A DNA stretch of 6,553 bases, from NCBI GenBank assembly GCA_009782015.1, contig WQUP01000054.1, positions 1-6,553 of the forward strand, given 5' to 3'. This DNA is from Endomicrobiia bacterium. Its GTDB lineage: Bacteria; Elusimicrobiota; Endomicrobiia; Endomicrobiales; Endomicrobiaceae. Below the pieces are notes generated by a model. That model saw only the letters and a program-made list of their open reading frames with translations. It ran no database searches and was not told the origin of the DNA. Positions 1-5,019 of the stretch are shown here, piece after piece. How positions within the stretch are numbered: the stretch's first letter is position 1; the number at the start of each line of letters is the position of its first letter. The position numbers and the translations under genes were made by a program.

Positions 1-42
1 CTGGACGCTCGCGCCTTGATTGCAAAAAAAATAAAAGTTTGA
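1..42 (+). CDS. possible C-terminal end of an upstream gene (partial)
   Basis: Frame 1 is open from the left edge and ends at a TGA (40-42), giving the tail LDARALIAKKIKV. The composition (an Ala/Leu stretch followed by a Lys-rich end) would suit a protein C-terminus, but thirteen codons are too few to identify a family. The frame would overlap the candidate rpsF promoter at 20-48, and the A-rich run from 24 onward could simply be non-coding. I do not recognise the gene; whether it is coding needs the upstream sequence. Confidence 0.25.
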   Translation: MDARALIAKKIKV

Positions 43-48
43 TATAAA
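20..48 (+). promoter_or_regulatory. candidate sigma70-type promoter for rpsF-ssb-rpsR
   Basis: TTGCAA (20-25) and TATAAA (43-48) are separated by 17 nt, matching the -35 and -10 consensus at 4/6 and 5/6 positions with ideal spacing. The spacer is A-rich. Transcription would start near 55, giving a leader of about 80 nt before rpsF. The position ahead of a ribosomal-protein gene block fits. The call rests on consensus matching alone. Confidence 0.5.
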
Positions 49-60
49 TACGTTCACTTT

Positions 61-113
61 GCTTTGCCTGTAGCCAGGGCAAGGCTAAACCCTGAGGCTT
101 ATAGTCCTGAGGG
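61..113 (+). promoter_or_regulatory. structured rpsF mRNA leader, possible S6:S18 autoregulatory site
   Basis: Two hairpins can be drawn in the leader. The first pairs 61-69 with 77-85 (9 bp, two of them G-U) around the loop GTAGCCA. The second pairs 90-97 with 106-113 (7 bp with one G-G mismatch) around an 8-nt loop; its two sides are the near-direct repeats CCTGAGG at 91-97 and 106-112. In several bacteria the rpsF leader binds the S6:S18 complex, which recognises a CCG-containing structured motif. I do not see a clear CCG bulge here, so the regulatory role is inferred from position and structure only. Confidence 0.35.
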
Positions 114-122
114 AAATCCAAA

Positions 123-129
123 AAGGAGG
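123..129 (+). promoter_or_regulatory. rpsF ribosome-binding site that fixes the start codon
   Basis: AAGGAGG lies 6 nt before the ATG at 136. It is a near-perfect anti-16S match and decides in favour of this ATG over the in-frame TTG at 64, which lies in the middle of the leader hairpins and has no such site. Confidence 0.9.
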
Positions 130-135
130 TTAACC

Positions 136-519
136 ATGAATTACGAAACCACGTTTATCTGTTCCCCGGAATTGCCCGTTGAAAAAGTAGAAGAAATTAC
201 CTCAAAAGTAACTAAACTCATCGAATCTTCCAAAGGCACGGTAAAAACGGTTCAGCAGCTCGGCAAAAAAAGACTTGCCTATCCTATAAGCAAGTTCCGC
301 GAAGGAAGCTACGTTTATACGGAGTTTTCCGGAGAAGGCGCCGCTGTGAGCGCAATCGAAAATTTTCTAAAGCTTAACGATTCCGTCATCAGATTTCTTA
401 CGATTAAAGTCGAAAAGAAAAAAGTTGTCGCAAAACCGAAAGCGCCGGCAGCTCCGGCCGCTCAAGCGGAGGTAAAACAAGATGAACCAGCAACCACAGA
501 ACAACCTGCGCTTGCCTGA
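136..519 (+). CDS. rpsF: 30S ribosomal protein S6
   Basis: This 127-residue protein binds the 30S platform as a heterodimer with S18, which is encoded two genes downstream. Residues 1-95 cover the S6 fold; the conserved segment LGKKRLAYPISKFREGSY (42-59) is diagnostic. From about residue 94 a Lys/Ala/Pro-rich tail follows and ends DEPATTEQPALA, a low-complexity extension of the kind S6 often carries (E. coli S6 is 135 residues with an acidic tail). The start is set by AAGGAGG 6 nt upstream. The last 38 nt are also the start of ssb in another frame, so the tail sequence is constrained by the SSB N-terminus and its ribosome-binding site (468-472). Expression is probably driven by the promoter at 20-48. 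Confidence 0.97.
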   Translation: MNYETTFICSPELPVEKVEEITSKVTKLIESSKGTVKTVQQLGKKRLAYPISKFREGSYVYTEFSGEGAAVSAIENFLKLNDSVIRFLTIKVEKKKVVAKPKAPAAPAAQAEVKQDEPATTEQPALA

Positions 520-976
520 ACAAAACAGCGTAGTGATGGTAGGCAGGCTTACGAGAGATCCCGAGCTTAGACGCACCGGCACGGGAAAAGCCGTTTGCTC
601 TTTCAGCATAGCTATAGGAAGAAGATTTAAAGATCAGGCTACGGGCGAATGGAAAGACGCTGACCCGACTTTTGTCCCTATAGTTGTCTGGGGAGAGATG
701 GCCGAAAGATGCGGCGAGCGTCTCAAAAAGGGAGTGCCTGTGCATGTTGAAGGCAGGCTTCAGACAAACAGCTGGGAAGCCGAAGGCGTAAAAAAGAGCC
801 GGCTTGAAGTCATAGCGTCAAGAGTGCAGTTTCTGTCGGTGGCTCCGAAACAGGAACAGCCTGCGGCAATAGGCGCAAAGGCCTCAGATGATTCCGATTC
901 AGTCCCGTCTTCAGCTCCGTCTTCGGCTCCATCTTCGATGGTTTCCGGAGAAGAGGACGAAGATATTCCGTTTTAA
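482..976 (+). CDS. ssb: single-stranded DNA-binding protein
   Basis: This 164-residue SSB coats single-stranded DNA in replication, repair and recombination and acts as a docking hub. The OB-fold spans about residues 15-121 (start NSVVMVGRLTRDPELR, then FVPIVVWGEMAE and VEGRLQTNSWE). Residues 122-160 are a disordered Ser/Pro/Ala linker containing a PSSA repeat, and the protein ends EDEDIPF, the canonical acidic tip used to recruit partners. ATG 482 is chosen because GGAGG (468-472) sits 9 nt upstream and because a later Met (residue 19) would remove the first OB strand. It overlaps rpsF by 38 nt, which suggests translational coupling, and it precedes rpsR by 18 nt. The order rpsF-ssb-rpsR is widely conserved in bacteria. 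Confidence 0.97.
   Translation: MNQQPQNNLRLPEQNSVVMVGRLTRDPELRRTGTGKAVCSFSIAIGRRFKDQATGEWKDADPTFVPIVVWGEMAERCGERLKKGVPVHVEGRLQTNSWEAEGVKKSRLEVIASRVQFLSVAPKQEQPAAIGAKASDDSDSVPSSAPSSAPSSMVSGEEDEDIPF
905..937 (+). repeat. 12-bp tandem repeat in the SSB linker
   Basis: Almost three in-frame copies of a 12-bp unit (905-916, 917-928 and a 9-nt partial at 929-937) encode PSSA-PSSA-PSS in the disordered SSB linker. Copies differ by single substitutions. Because the unit is a multiple of three, copy-number change would alter linker length without disturbing the reading frame. Confidence 0.6.
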
Positions 977-994
977 AATAGTGGAGGAAAAAAT

Positions 995-1303
995 ATGGCA
1001 TTTACGAAGAGACCCGCAGGACAGTCCAGACCCCAGTCAGGTCAGGGCGGCGAAGGCCAGGGCGGACGTCCGGGCGGAAAGTTCAGAAAGGGCGGTCCGA
1101 TAAGAAAAAAAGTCTGCCGTTTCTGCGCCGACAAAGTTGAAATAGATTACAAGAATTTAAGCCTTTTGCGTGCTTTCATAACCGAAAGAGGCAAAATGCT
1201 TTCCGGCCGCGTTACCGGAACGTGCGCGAAGCACCAGAGAGAGCTTGACACGGCTATAAAGAGAGCAAGAATGCTCGCGCTTATACCGTTTACGGTCAAC
1301 TGA
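995..1303 (+). CDS. rpsR: 30S ribosomal protein S18
   Basis: This 102-residue protein is the partner of S6 on the 30S platform. The conserved core runs from about residue 38 to the end and contains [30 protein letters not shown] and [13 protein letters not shown]. Cys41, Cys44, Cys77 and His80 are arranged like the zinc-binding (C+) form of S18; zinc binding is inferred from these residues. Residues 1-38 are an extra Gly/Gln/Arg-rich basic tail, so the protein is longer than the common 75-95 residues. The start is supported by GGAGG at 983-987, 7 nt before the ATG. The stop codon is the first three bases of a strong terminator palindrome, so this gene ends the first transcription block. Confidence 0.98.
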   Translation: MAFTKRPAGQSRPQSGQGGEGQGGRPGGKFRKGGPIRKKVCRFCADKVEIDYKNLSLLRAFITERGKMLSGRVTGTCAKHQRELDTAIKRARMLALIPFTVN

Positions 1304-1330
1304 CAAAAAAGCGCCGGCGCTTTTTTGTCA
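1301..1330. terminator. intrinsic terminator, perfect 30-bp palindrome on the rpsR stop codon
   Basis: Positions 1301-1315 (TGACAAAAAAGCGCC) are the exact reverse complement of 1316-1330 (GGCGCTTTTTTGTCA). As RNA this gives a GC-rich hairpin closed by a CCGG tetraloop, with an A-tract before it and six U residues after it (1321-1326). Because the palindrome is perfect it would work in either direction. The first three bases are the rpsR TGA, so no 3' untranslated spacer exists. rplI and later genes therefore need read-through or another promoter. Confidence 0.85.
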
Positions 1331-1360
1331 TCCTGAGGGAACCTTGTTCCCGAAGGATCT
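1327..1360. repeat. GTCATCCTGAG/GAAGGATC-type hairpin repeat
   Basis: Positions 1331-1342 pair with 1346-1357 (10 of 12 positions; loop CTT), giving a hairpin read as TCCTGAGGGAAC then GTTCCCGAAGGA. The ends GTCATCC and GGATCT resemble in design the GTCATTGCG-type repeat that starts 35 nt downstream. From memory, similar GTCAT-CCTGAG-GAAGGATC strings occur as unannotated intergenic repeats in many bacteria. It is fused directly to the rpsR terminator, sharing GTCA at 1327-1330. Confidence 0.55.
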
Positions 1361-1394
1361 AGAGCGTCCGGCTTTAGTCGTCATTTTCTTTGTC

Positions 1395-1544
1395 GTCATT
1401 GCGAGAAAGAGCAGCGCTCTGACGAAGCAATCCAGAAAGCTAACGGAACCGGCAATTTTGTTTTCTAGATTGCCGCGCCCCCGTATTAAGACCTTACGGG
1501 GCAGGCTGCTAATGAAAAACAAATTTTAACATGCTCGCAATGAC
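1395..1544. repeat. 150-bp GTCATTGCGAG-bounded inverted-repeat element (MITE-like)
   Basis: The ends GTCATTGCGAG (1395-1405) and CTCGCAATGAC (1534-1544) are a perfect 11-bp terminal inverted repeat. Inside, GCAATCCAGAAA (1427-1438) pairs with TTTCTAGATTGC (1462-1473) at 11 of 12 positions, and 1479-1485 pairs with 1495-1501 as a 7-bp GC-rich hairpin. No transposase or credible coding frame lies within it; open frames across it on both strands lack ribosome-binding sites and family features. It fills most of the 261-nt rpsR-rplI gap, where I find no convincing promoter. The shared GTCATTGCG and GCAATC ends link it to the element at 3566-3635. Confidence 0.7.
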
Positions 1545-1564
1545 AAATAATTTCGGAGGAAAAA

Positions 1565-2014
1565 ATGAAAGTTATATTGAGGTCCGATATCACCAACGTC
1601 GGACGCCAGGGCGAAATAAAAGAAGTTTCGCCGGGTTTTGCTAGAAACTATCTCGTACCCCAGAACCTCGCCATGGAGGCCACTGCCCAGAACATGAAGA
1701 TCTGGGAAAGGGAAAAGCATAAGCTAGAGAAACAGAGAGAAGATACCATAAGCGCGGCTAAAGAACTTGCGGCAAAGCTTGAAGCTGCGGAGTTTTCGGC
1801 GAAAGTTAAAGTCGGCGACAACGGAAAAGTTTTCGGTTCCGTCACGACTTCAAATCTGGCCAAAATTTTTGCGGATCAGGGTTTTGAAGTAAGCAAGCGC
1901 GACATTCTCCTTTCCGACAGCATAAAAGAACTCGGGAATTACGAAATAAACGTAAGGCTTCACCCCGAAGTTACGGCTAAAATAAAACTCGCGGTTACGA
2001 GCGAGAAAGAATAA
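1565..2014 (+). CDS. rplI: 50S ribosomal protein L9
   Basis: At 149 residues this is a full-length L9, the same length as the E. coli protein. L9 binds 23S rRNA at the base of the L1 stalk and affects translational fidelity. The N-terminal RNA-binding domain (about 1-50) has the signature MKVILRSDITNVGRQGEIKE followed by GFARNYLVPQNLA. A long charged helix (about 41-75) links it to the C-terminal domain, which contains GKVFGSVTTSNLA (88-100) and ELGNYEINVRLHPEV (122-136). GGAGG at 1555-1559, 5 nt before the ATG, supports the start. It is separated from rpsR by a terminator and repeats, so it is not in the same tight transcription unit. A heptamer-arm palindrome starts 6 nt after its stop codon. 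Confidence 0.98.
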   Translation: MKVILRSDITNVGRQGEIKEVSPGFARNYLVPQNLAMEATAQNMKIWEREKHKLEKQREDTISAAKELAAKLEAAEFSAKVKVGDNGKVFGSVTTSNLAKIFADQGFEVSKRDILLSDSIKELGNYEINVRLHPEVTAKIKLAVTSEKE

Positions 2015-2019
2015 AAGAC

Positions 2020-2140
2020 AGAGTGAAGAGTGAGGAGTGAAGAGTGAAGATAACGTGTTTTCGCTACGCGAAAACCTATAATATGTTTCGGCAAGGCCGA
2101 AACACAATATCTCCACTCTTCACTCTCCGCTCTTCACTCT
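2020..2140. repeat. heptamer-arm inverted-repeat element, copy 1 (rplI-dnaB)
   Basis: The left arm 2020-2052 and right arm 2108-2140 are 33 nt each and pair at 29 of 33 positions. Each arm is a tandem array of four heptamers (GAGTGAA, GAGTGAG, GAGTGAA, GAGTGAA from 2021; degenerate versions in the right arm) followed by GATA at the inner end. The core 2053-2107 holds two 8-bp hairpins: 2057-2064 with 2068-2075 (loop TAC) and 2085-2092 with 2096-2103 (loop AAG, extendable by one pair). The whole can fold as a long stem topped by two small hairpins, a cruciform-like shape. Outside the arms AATAAA (2010-2015) is mirrored by TTTATT (2141-2146). It fills almost the whole rplI-dnaB gap. Confidence 0.85.
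2077..2082 (+). promoter_or_regulatory. perfect TATAAT hexamer in a repeat core, possible dnaB promoter -10
   Basis: TATAAT lies between the two small hairpins of the repeat core, 68 nt before the dnaB ATG. No good -35 is present: the windows giving 15-18 nt spacing read TGTTTT, GTGTTT, CGTGTT and ACGTGT. It could be a weak promoter created by the element or a chance AT-rich linker. Confidence 0.25.
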
Positions 2141-2149
2141 TTTATTATT

Positions 2150-3535
2150 ATGGCAACTAACCAAACCATCATCGAAAAAGTTCCGCCTCAGGCTATTGAC
2201 GCCGAAATGGCCGTTCTCGGCGCTATGCTTATAGAAAAAGAGGCAATCACGAAAGCCGTCGAGATAATCACCGAAAACGATTTTTACAAAGAAGTGCACA
2301 AACAGATTTTCATAACCGCCAGAGACCTCTACCTTGAAAACCAGCCGGTTGACATAATAACTATTTCCGACAAGCTCAAAAAAAACGGCATGTTTTCAGA
2401 AGCCGGCGGCGCGTCGTATCTGACTTCACTTATCGATTCGGTGCAGACCGCGGCAAACGTTGAAAATTACGCAAACATTGTCCGCGATAAATCGATACTG
2501 AGGCAGCTCGTAAACGCGGGCTCCGAGATTGTCACGGACGCTTTTAACGAGCGCTTCGAGCCGGGCGAAATACTCGACAAATCCCAGGCTGCGCTTTTTA
2601 AAATTTCACAGTTTAAAAACGACGGCGGCTTTTCAAAGGTTTCCGAGCTTGTCCGGCCGACTTTAAAAATTCTTGAAAAGCTTCATTCCGACAAAAAAGA
2701 CGTTCCGGGCCTTCGCACCGGTTTTGATAAGCTTGATGAAATGACCGCGGGCCTTCAGCCGTCAGAACTTATAATACTTGCAGCCCGCCCTTCCATGGGT
2801 AAAACCTCTTTCGCTTTAAATATCGCCGAATACGTCGCATTGGAAGAAAAAAAACCGGTAGCTATTTTTTCGCTTGAAATGTCAAAGGAAGCGCTGATGA
2901 TGAGATTTTTGGCTTCCAACGCCATGGTTGACGCGCAAAAATTGAGAAAAGGCAGGTTTGCACCGGCGGATTGGTCGCGCCTTACGACGTCCGCGCAGAA
3001 AATTTCGGAAGCGCCGATTTTTATTGACGACAGCTCAAGCATAAGCGTTATAGAGCTGCGCGCCAAGGCGAGAAAACTTGCAACGGAACTCAAAGTAAAA
3101 AACACTCCGCTGTCTTTAATTATGATAGACTATATACAAATAATGCGCGGCTCAAATAAAAACGGCGGGTTTGAATCGCGCCAGCTTGAAGTGGCTGAAA
3201 TTTCCCGTTCGCTTAAAGGACTGGCAAGGGATTTAAATATTCCGGTAATCGCTCTTTCCCAGCTTTCAAGAAAACCGGAAGACAGAGGCAGAAAAGACAA
3301 TAAGCCGCAGCTTTCGGACTTAAGGGATTCAGGCGCCATAGAGCAGGACGCCGACGTCGTGGCTTTTATACACCGCGAAGGATATTACCGCCGCGAAGAT
3401 CCTGATTTGGAAAAGGCCGCCACGCTTATAATCGGCAAACAAAGAAACGGCCCCACCGGCGACATAGACTTGGTATTTGAAAAAGAATATACGAGATTCA
3501 GATATGAGCCTTTGACAACCAGAACGGAGAATTGA
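2150..3535 (+). CDS. dnaB: replicative DNA helicase DnaB
   Basis: This 461-residue protein is a full-length hexameric 5'-3' helicase that unwinds DNA at the replication fork. The N-terminal domain (about 10-115, starting KVPPQAIDAEMAVLGAML) interacts with primase; a linker precedes the RecA-like motor (about 185-455). Visible motifs are Walker A ARPSMGKTS (212-220, Lys218, Thr219), the catalytic glutamate in SLEM (241-244, Glu243), Walker B LIMIDYIQ (323-330, Asp327), the sensor Gln371 in ALSQLSR, DLRDSGAIEQDADVV (390-404) and the arginine-finger region GKQRNGPTG (429-437). There is no intein or frameshift. The ATG is fixed by homology, but the bases just upstream are CTCTTTTATTATT with no Shine-Dalgarno, because the repeat arm ends 9 nt before the start. 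alr follows after a 124-nt gap, a gene order also found in E. coli. Confidence 0.98.
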   Translation: MATNQTIIEKVPPQAIDAEMAVLGAMLIEKEAITKAVEIITENDFYKEVHKQIFITARDLYLENQPVDIITISDKLKKNGMFSEAGGASYLTSLIDSVQTAANVENYANIVRDKSILRQLVNAGSEIVTDAFNERFEPGEILDKSQAALFKISQFKNDGGFSKVSELVRPTLKILEKLHSDKKDVPGLRTGFDKLDEMTAGLQPSELIILAARPSMGKTSFALNIAEYVALEEKKPVAIFSLEMSKEALMMRFLASNAMVDAQKLRKGRFAPADWSRLTTSAQKISEAPIFIDDSSSISVIELRAKARKLATELKVKNTPLSLIMIDYIQIMRGSNKNGGFESRQLEVAEISRSLKGLARDLNIPVIALSQLSRKPEDRGRKDNKPQLSDLRDSGAIEQDADVVAFIHREGYYRREDPDLEKAATLIIGKQRNGPTGDIDLVFEKEYTRFRYEPLTTRTEN

Positions 3536-3565
3536 AGTTGATGTAAGAGTCAATGCGTTTTTTGC

Positions 3566-3635
3566 CGTCATTGCGGCCTCCGAGCCGCAATCTCATTTTG
3601 AAAAGGCAGATTGCGGCTCGGAGGCCGCAATGACG
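3566..3635. repeat. 70-bp perfect palindromic element, GTCATTGCG family (dnaB-alr)
   Basis: Arms 3566-3593 and 3608-3635 are 28 nt each and perfectly complementary, around a 14-nt loop (CATTTTGAAAAGGC). Each arm is also a hairpin in its own right: ATTGCGGC and GCCGCAAT with the 6-nt loop CTCCGA, so the element can form either one long stem or two short ones. The arm perfection suggests a recent origin or active maintenance. The outer CGTCATTGCG and inner GCAATC are shared with the element at 1395-1544. No U-tract follows, so it is not a classical terminator. Confidence 0.85.
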
Positions 3636-3647
3636 AATTTAAAACAG

Positions 3648-3653
3648 AAAGGA
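3648..3653 (+). promoter_or_regulatory. alr ribosome-binding site that decides the start
   Basis: AAAGGA lies 6 nt before the ATG at 3660. The in-frame ATG at 3630 falls inside the palindrome arm, where GGAGG at 3619-3623 occurs as part of the repeat (spacing 6 nt). That site would be buried in a 28-bp stem, so 3660 is preferred. Confidence 0.5.
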
Positions 3654-3659
3654 AAAACG

Positions 3660-4898
3660 ATGAAAACACAGCCTCCCTCGGCCGCCGGAAGCAGCAAGGC
3701 TGCCAAAATTGGTCAAAATGCCGCAAGCGACGCGGAAAACAAACATCCCATCGGAAAAATCCAGTTCGTGAAAAGAGCCCAGGTGTTTTTCAGGCAGAAC
3801 TGGGTGGAAGTGGACAAAAGCGATTTTCATTTCAACCTCAAAAAAATCAAAGAGTATTTGGCAAAAGACACAAAAATTATGCCCGTGATAAAGGCAAACG
3901 CCTACGGACACGGCGGCATAGCGCTCGCCAAAGAAGCGCAAAAAGCGGGCGTTGCGTGCATAGGCGTATCTTCTCTTGAAGAGGGTATCTCATTTCGGGA
4001 AGCCGGAATAAAAAGCCCGATTCTCGTGCTTAGCAACGTGTTTCCTTTGGAAAATCTTCAAGTGGCCGTGGCGCACTCTCTTACGCCGACCATTTCGAAC
4101 ATGGCCGGAATAATGGCGCTGGAAGATCTTGCCGTAAGACTTAGCAAAAAACTGAATTTTCACCTTGAAATAGACACGGGCATGGGGCGCATAGGCGCGC
4201 TTCCCGAAGCCGCATACCAAATACTTCAGAAAATAGCGCAGACGCCCGAGATAACCATGACCGGCATGTACACGCATTTTGCGGTGGCCGACACGGATCC
4301 GGTTTTTACGCAGACGCAGCTTGACGCGTTTTTGAAAGTCGTAAAGTTTGCGCGCGCGGCGCTGGGACTGAAATTTACGGCGCACGCGGCAAACTCCGCG
4401 GCGCTGTTTAGAAACAAAAGAACGCATCTGGACATGGTGCGTCCCGGGATAAGCCTTTACGGACTCAGCCCTTTTAAATACGCGGAAAGATTTGTAAAAC
4501 TTAAACCGGTTTTGTCGTGGAAGTCGAGAATCACATTTTTAAAAAGGGTTCCGTCGGGATTTTGCGTAAGTTACGGAAGAACGTTCGTTACAAACAGAGC
4601 GTCGGTCATAGCGACTATTCCCGTAGGTTATGCCGACGGATACAACAGGCTTTTGTCCAATCAGGGCGACGTTTTGGTGCGCGGAAAACGCTGCCCGATA
4701 GCCGGAAGGGTTACCATGGACATGACCATGATAGACGTTACCGGCGTGAAAGGCGTATCTCTCGGAGACGAAGTGGTTTTGATAGGCTCCCAGGGCAAAG
4801 AGCAGATAAAAGCCGACGAGCTCGCAAAAATGCAGGATACGATAAATTACGAAATAACATGCGCCATATCGCCGCGCGTGCCGAGGATTGTGGTGTAA
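3660..4898 (+). CDS. alr: alanine racemase (PLP-dependent)
   Basis: This cytoplasmic enzyme interconverts L- and D-alanine, supplying D-Ala for peptidoglycan. The 412-residue product has the N-terminal TIM-barrel PLP domain and a C-terminal beta domain. PLP lysine is Lys78 in VIKANAYGHG (76-85). Other family motifs are DTGMGRIGA (172-180, Arg177), the catalytic tyrosine in SYGRTF (304-309, Tyr305), GYADGY (323-328), MDMTMID (353-359) and YEITCAISPRVPR (397-409). The family is usually about 360-390 residues. Here the catalytic fold starts near RQNWVEVDKSDF (45-56), leaving about 44 extra N-terminal residues rich in Ala, Ser and Lys with no clear signal peptide. Starting at 3630 would add ten more residues (MTNLKQKGKT). 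Its TAA stop is the outer edge of the next palindrome. Confidence 0.95.
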   Translation: MKTQPPSAAGSSKAAKIGQNAASDAENKHPIGKIQFVKRAQVFFRQNWVEVDKSDFHFNLKKIKEYLAKDTKIMPVIKANAYGHGGIALAKEAQKAGVACIGVSSLEEGISFREAGIKSPILVLSNVFPLENLQVAVAHSLTPTISNMAGIMALEDLAVRLSKKLNFHLEIDTGMGRIGALPEAAYQILQKIAQTPEITMTGMYTHFAVADTDPVFTQTQLDAFLKVVKFARAALGLKFTAHAANSAALFRNKRTHLDMVRPGISLYGLSPFKYAERFVKLKPVLSWKSRITFLKRVPSGFCVSYGRTFVTNRASVIATIPVGYADGYNRLLSNQGDVLVRGKRCPIAGRVTMDMTMIDVTGVKGVSLGDEVVLIGSQGKEQIKADELAKMQDTINYEITCAISPRVPRIVV

Positions 4899-5009
4899 AC
4901 GGCGGAAGATGAGAAGCTGAGAAGTTGGGAAGTTGAGCTACGACAACGGTATGCTCTTTGTTTTTGCTCAGCTTCTCAGCTGCCCAGCTCTCTCAGCTTC
5001 CGCAGTTTA
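4896..5009. repeat. octamer-arm inverted-repeat element (alr-mlaE)
   Basis: The arms are 4896-4938 and 4966-5009 around a 27-nt spacer. The left arm carries four tandem octamers (GAAGATGA, GAAGCTGA, GAAGTTGG, GAAGTTGA; 4905-4936). The right arm, read as its reverse complement, carries four related units of 8-9 nt. Pairing is imperfect in the middle and needs a one-base shift. The outer ends pair well: TAAAC-G-GCGGAAG at 4896-4908 against CTTCCGC-A-GTTTA at 4997-5009, one mismatch in 13, including the alr stop codon. The architecture parallels the heptamer-arm elements but with a different unit. Confidence 0.75.
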
Positions 5010-5019
5010 AAGAGGTTCA

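Noticed and set aside
64..135. N-terminal extension of rpsF from a TTG at 64
   Set aside because: It has no ribosome-binding site, runs through leader hairpins, and S6 proteins begin at the MNYETTF position, which has AAGGAGG in front.
1328..1529. Open frames on both strands in the rpsR-rplI gap (1344-1529 +, 1328-1522 -)
   Set aside because: They lie entirely in palindromic repeats, lack ribosome-binding sites, and their residue content is that of a translated repeat.
1521..1551. Promoter for rplI from TTAACA and AATAAT
   Set aside because: The spacing is only 14 nt and both hexamers lie at the edge of the repeat; support is too weak.
2015..2149. Transposon with target-site duplication at the heptamer element
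   Set aside because: No direct repeat flanks the element; the flanking match is inverted, and no transposase frame exists inside.
3611..3979. A 122-residue + strand frame overlapping the start of alr
   Set aside because: It is very rich in Arg, Lys and Gln, starts in a palindrome arm, and is a frame shadow of the clearly homologous alr.
3990..4427. A 145-residue - strand frame opposite alr
   Set aside because: It is an antisense shadow of a well-supported enzyme with extreme Arg/Lys content and no recognised family.
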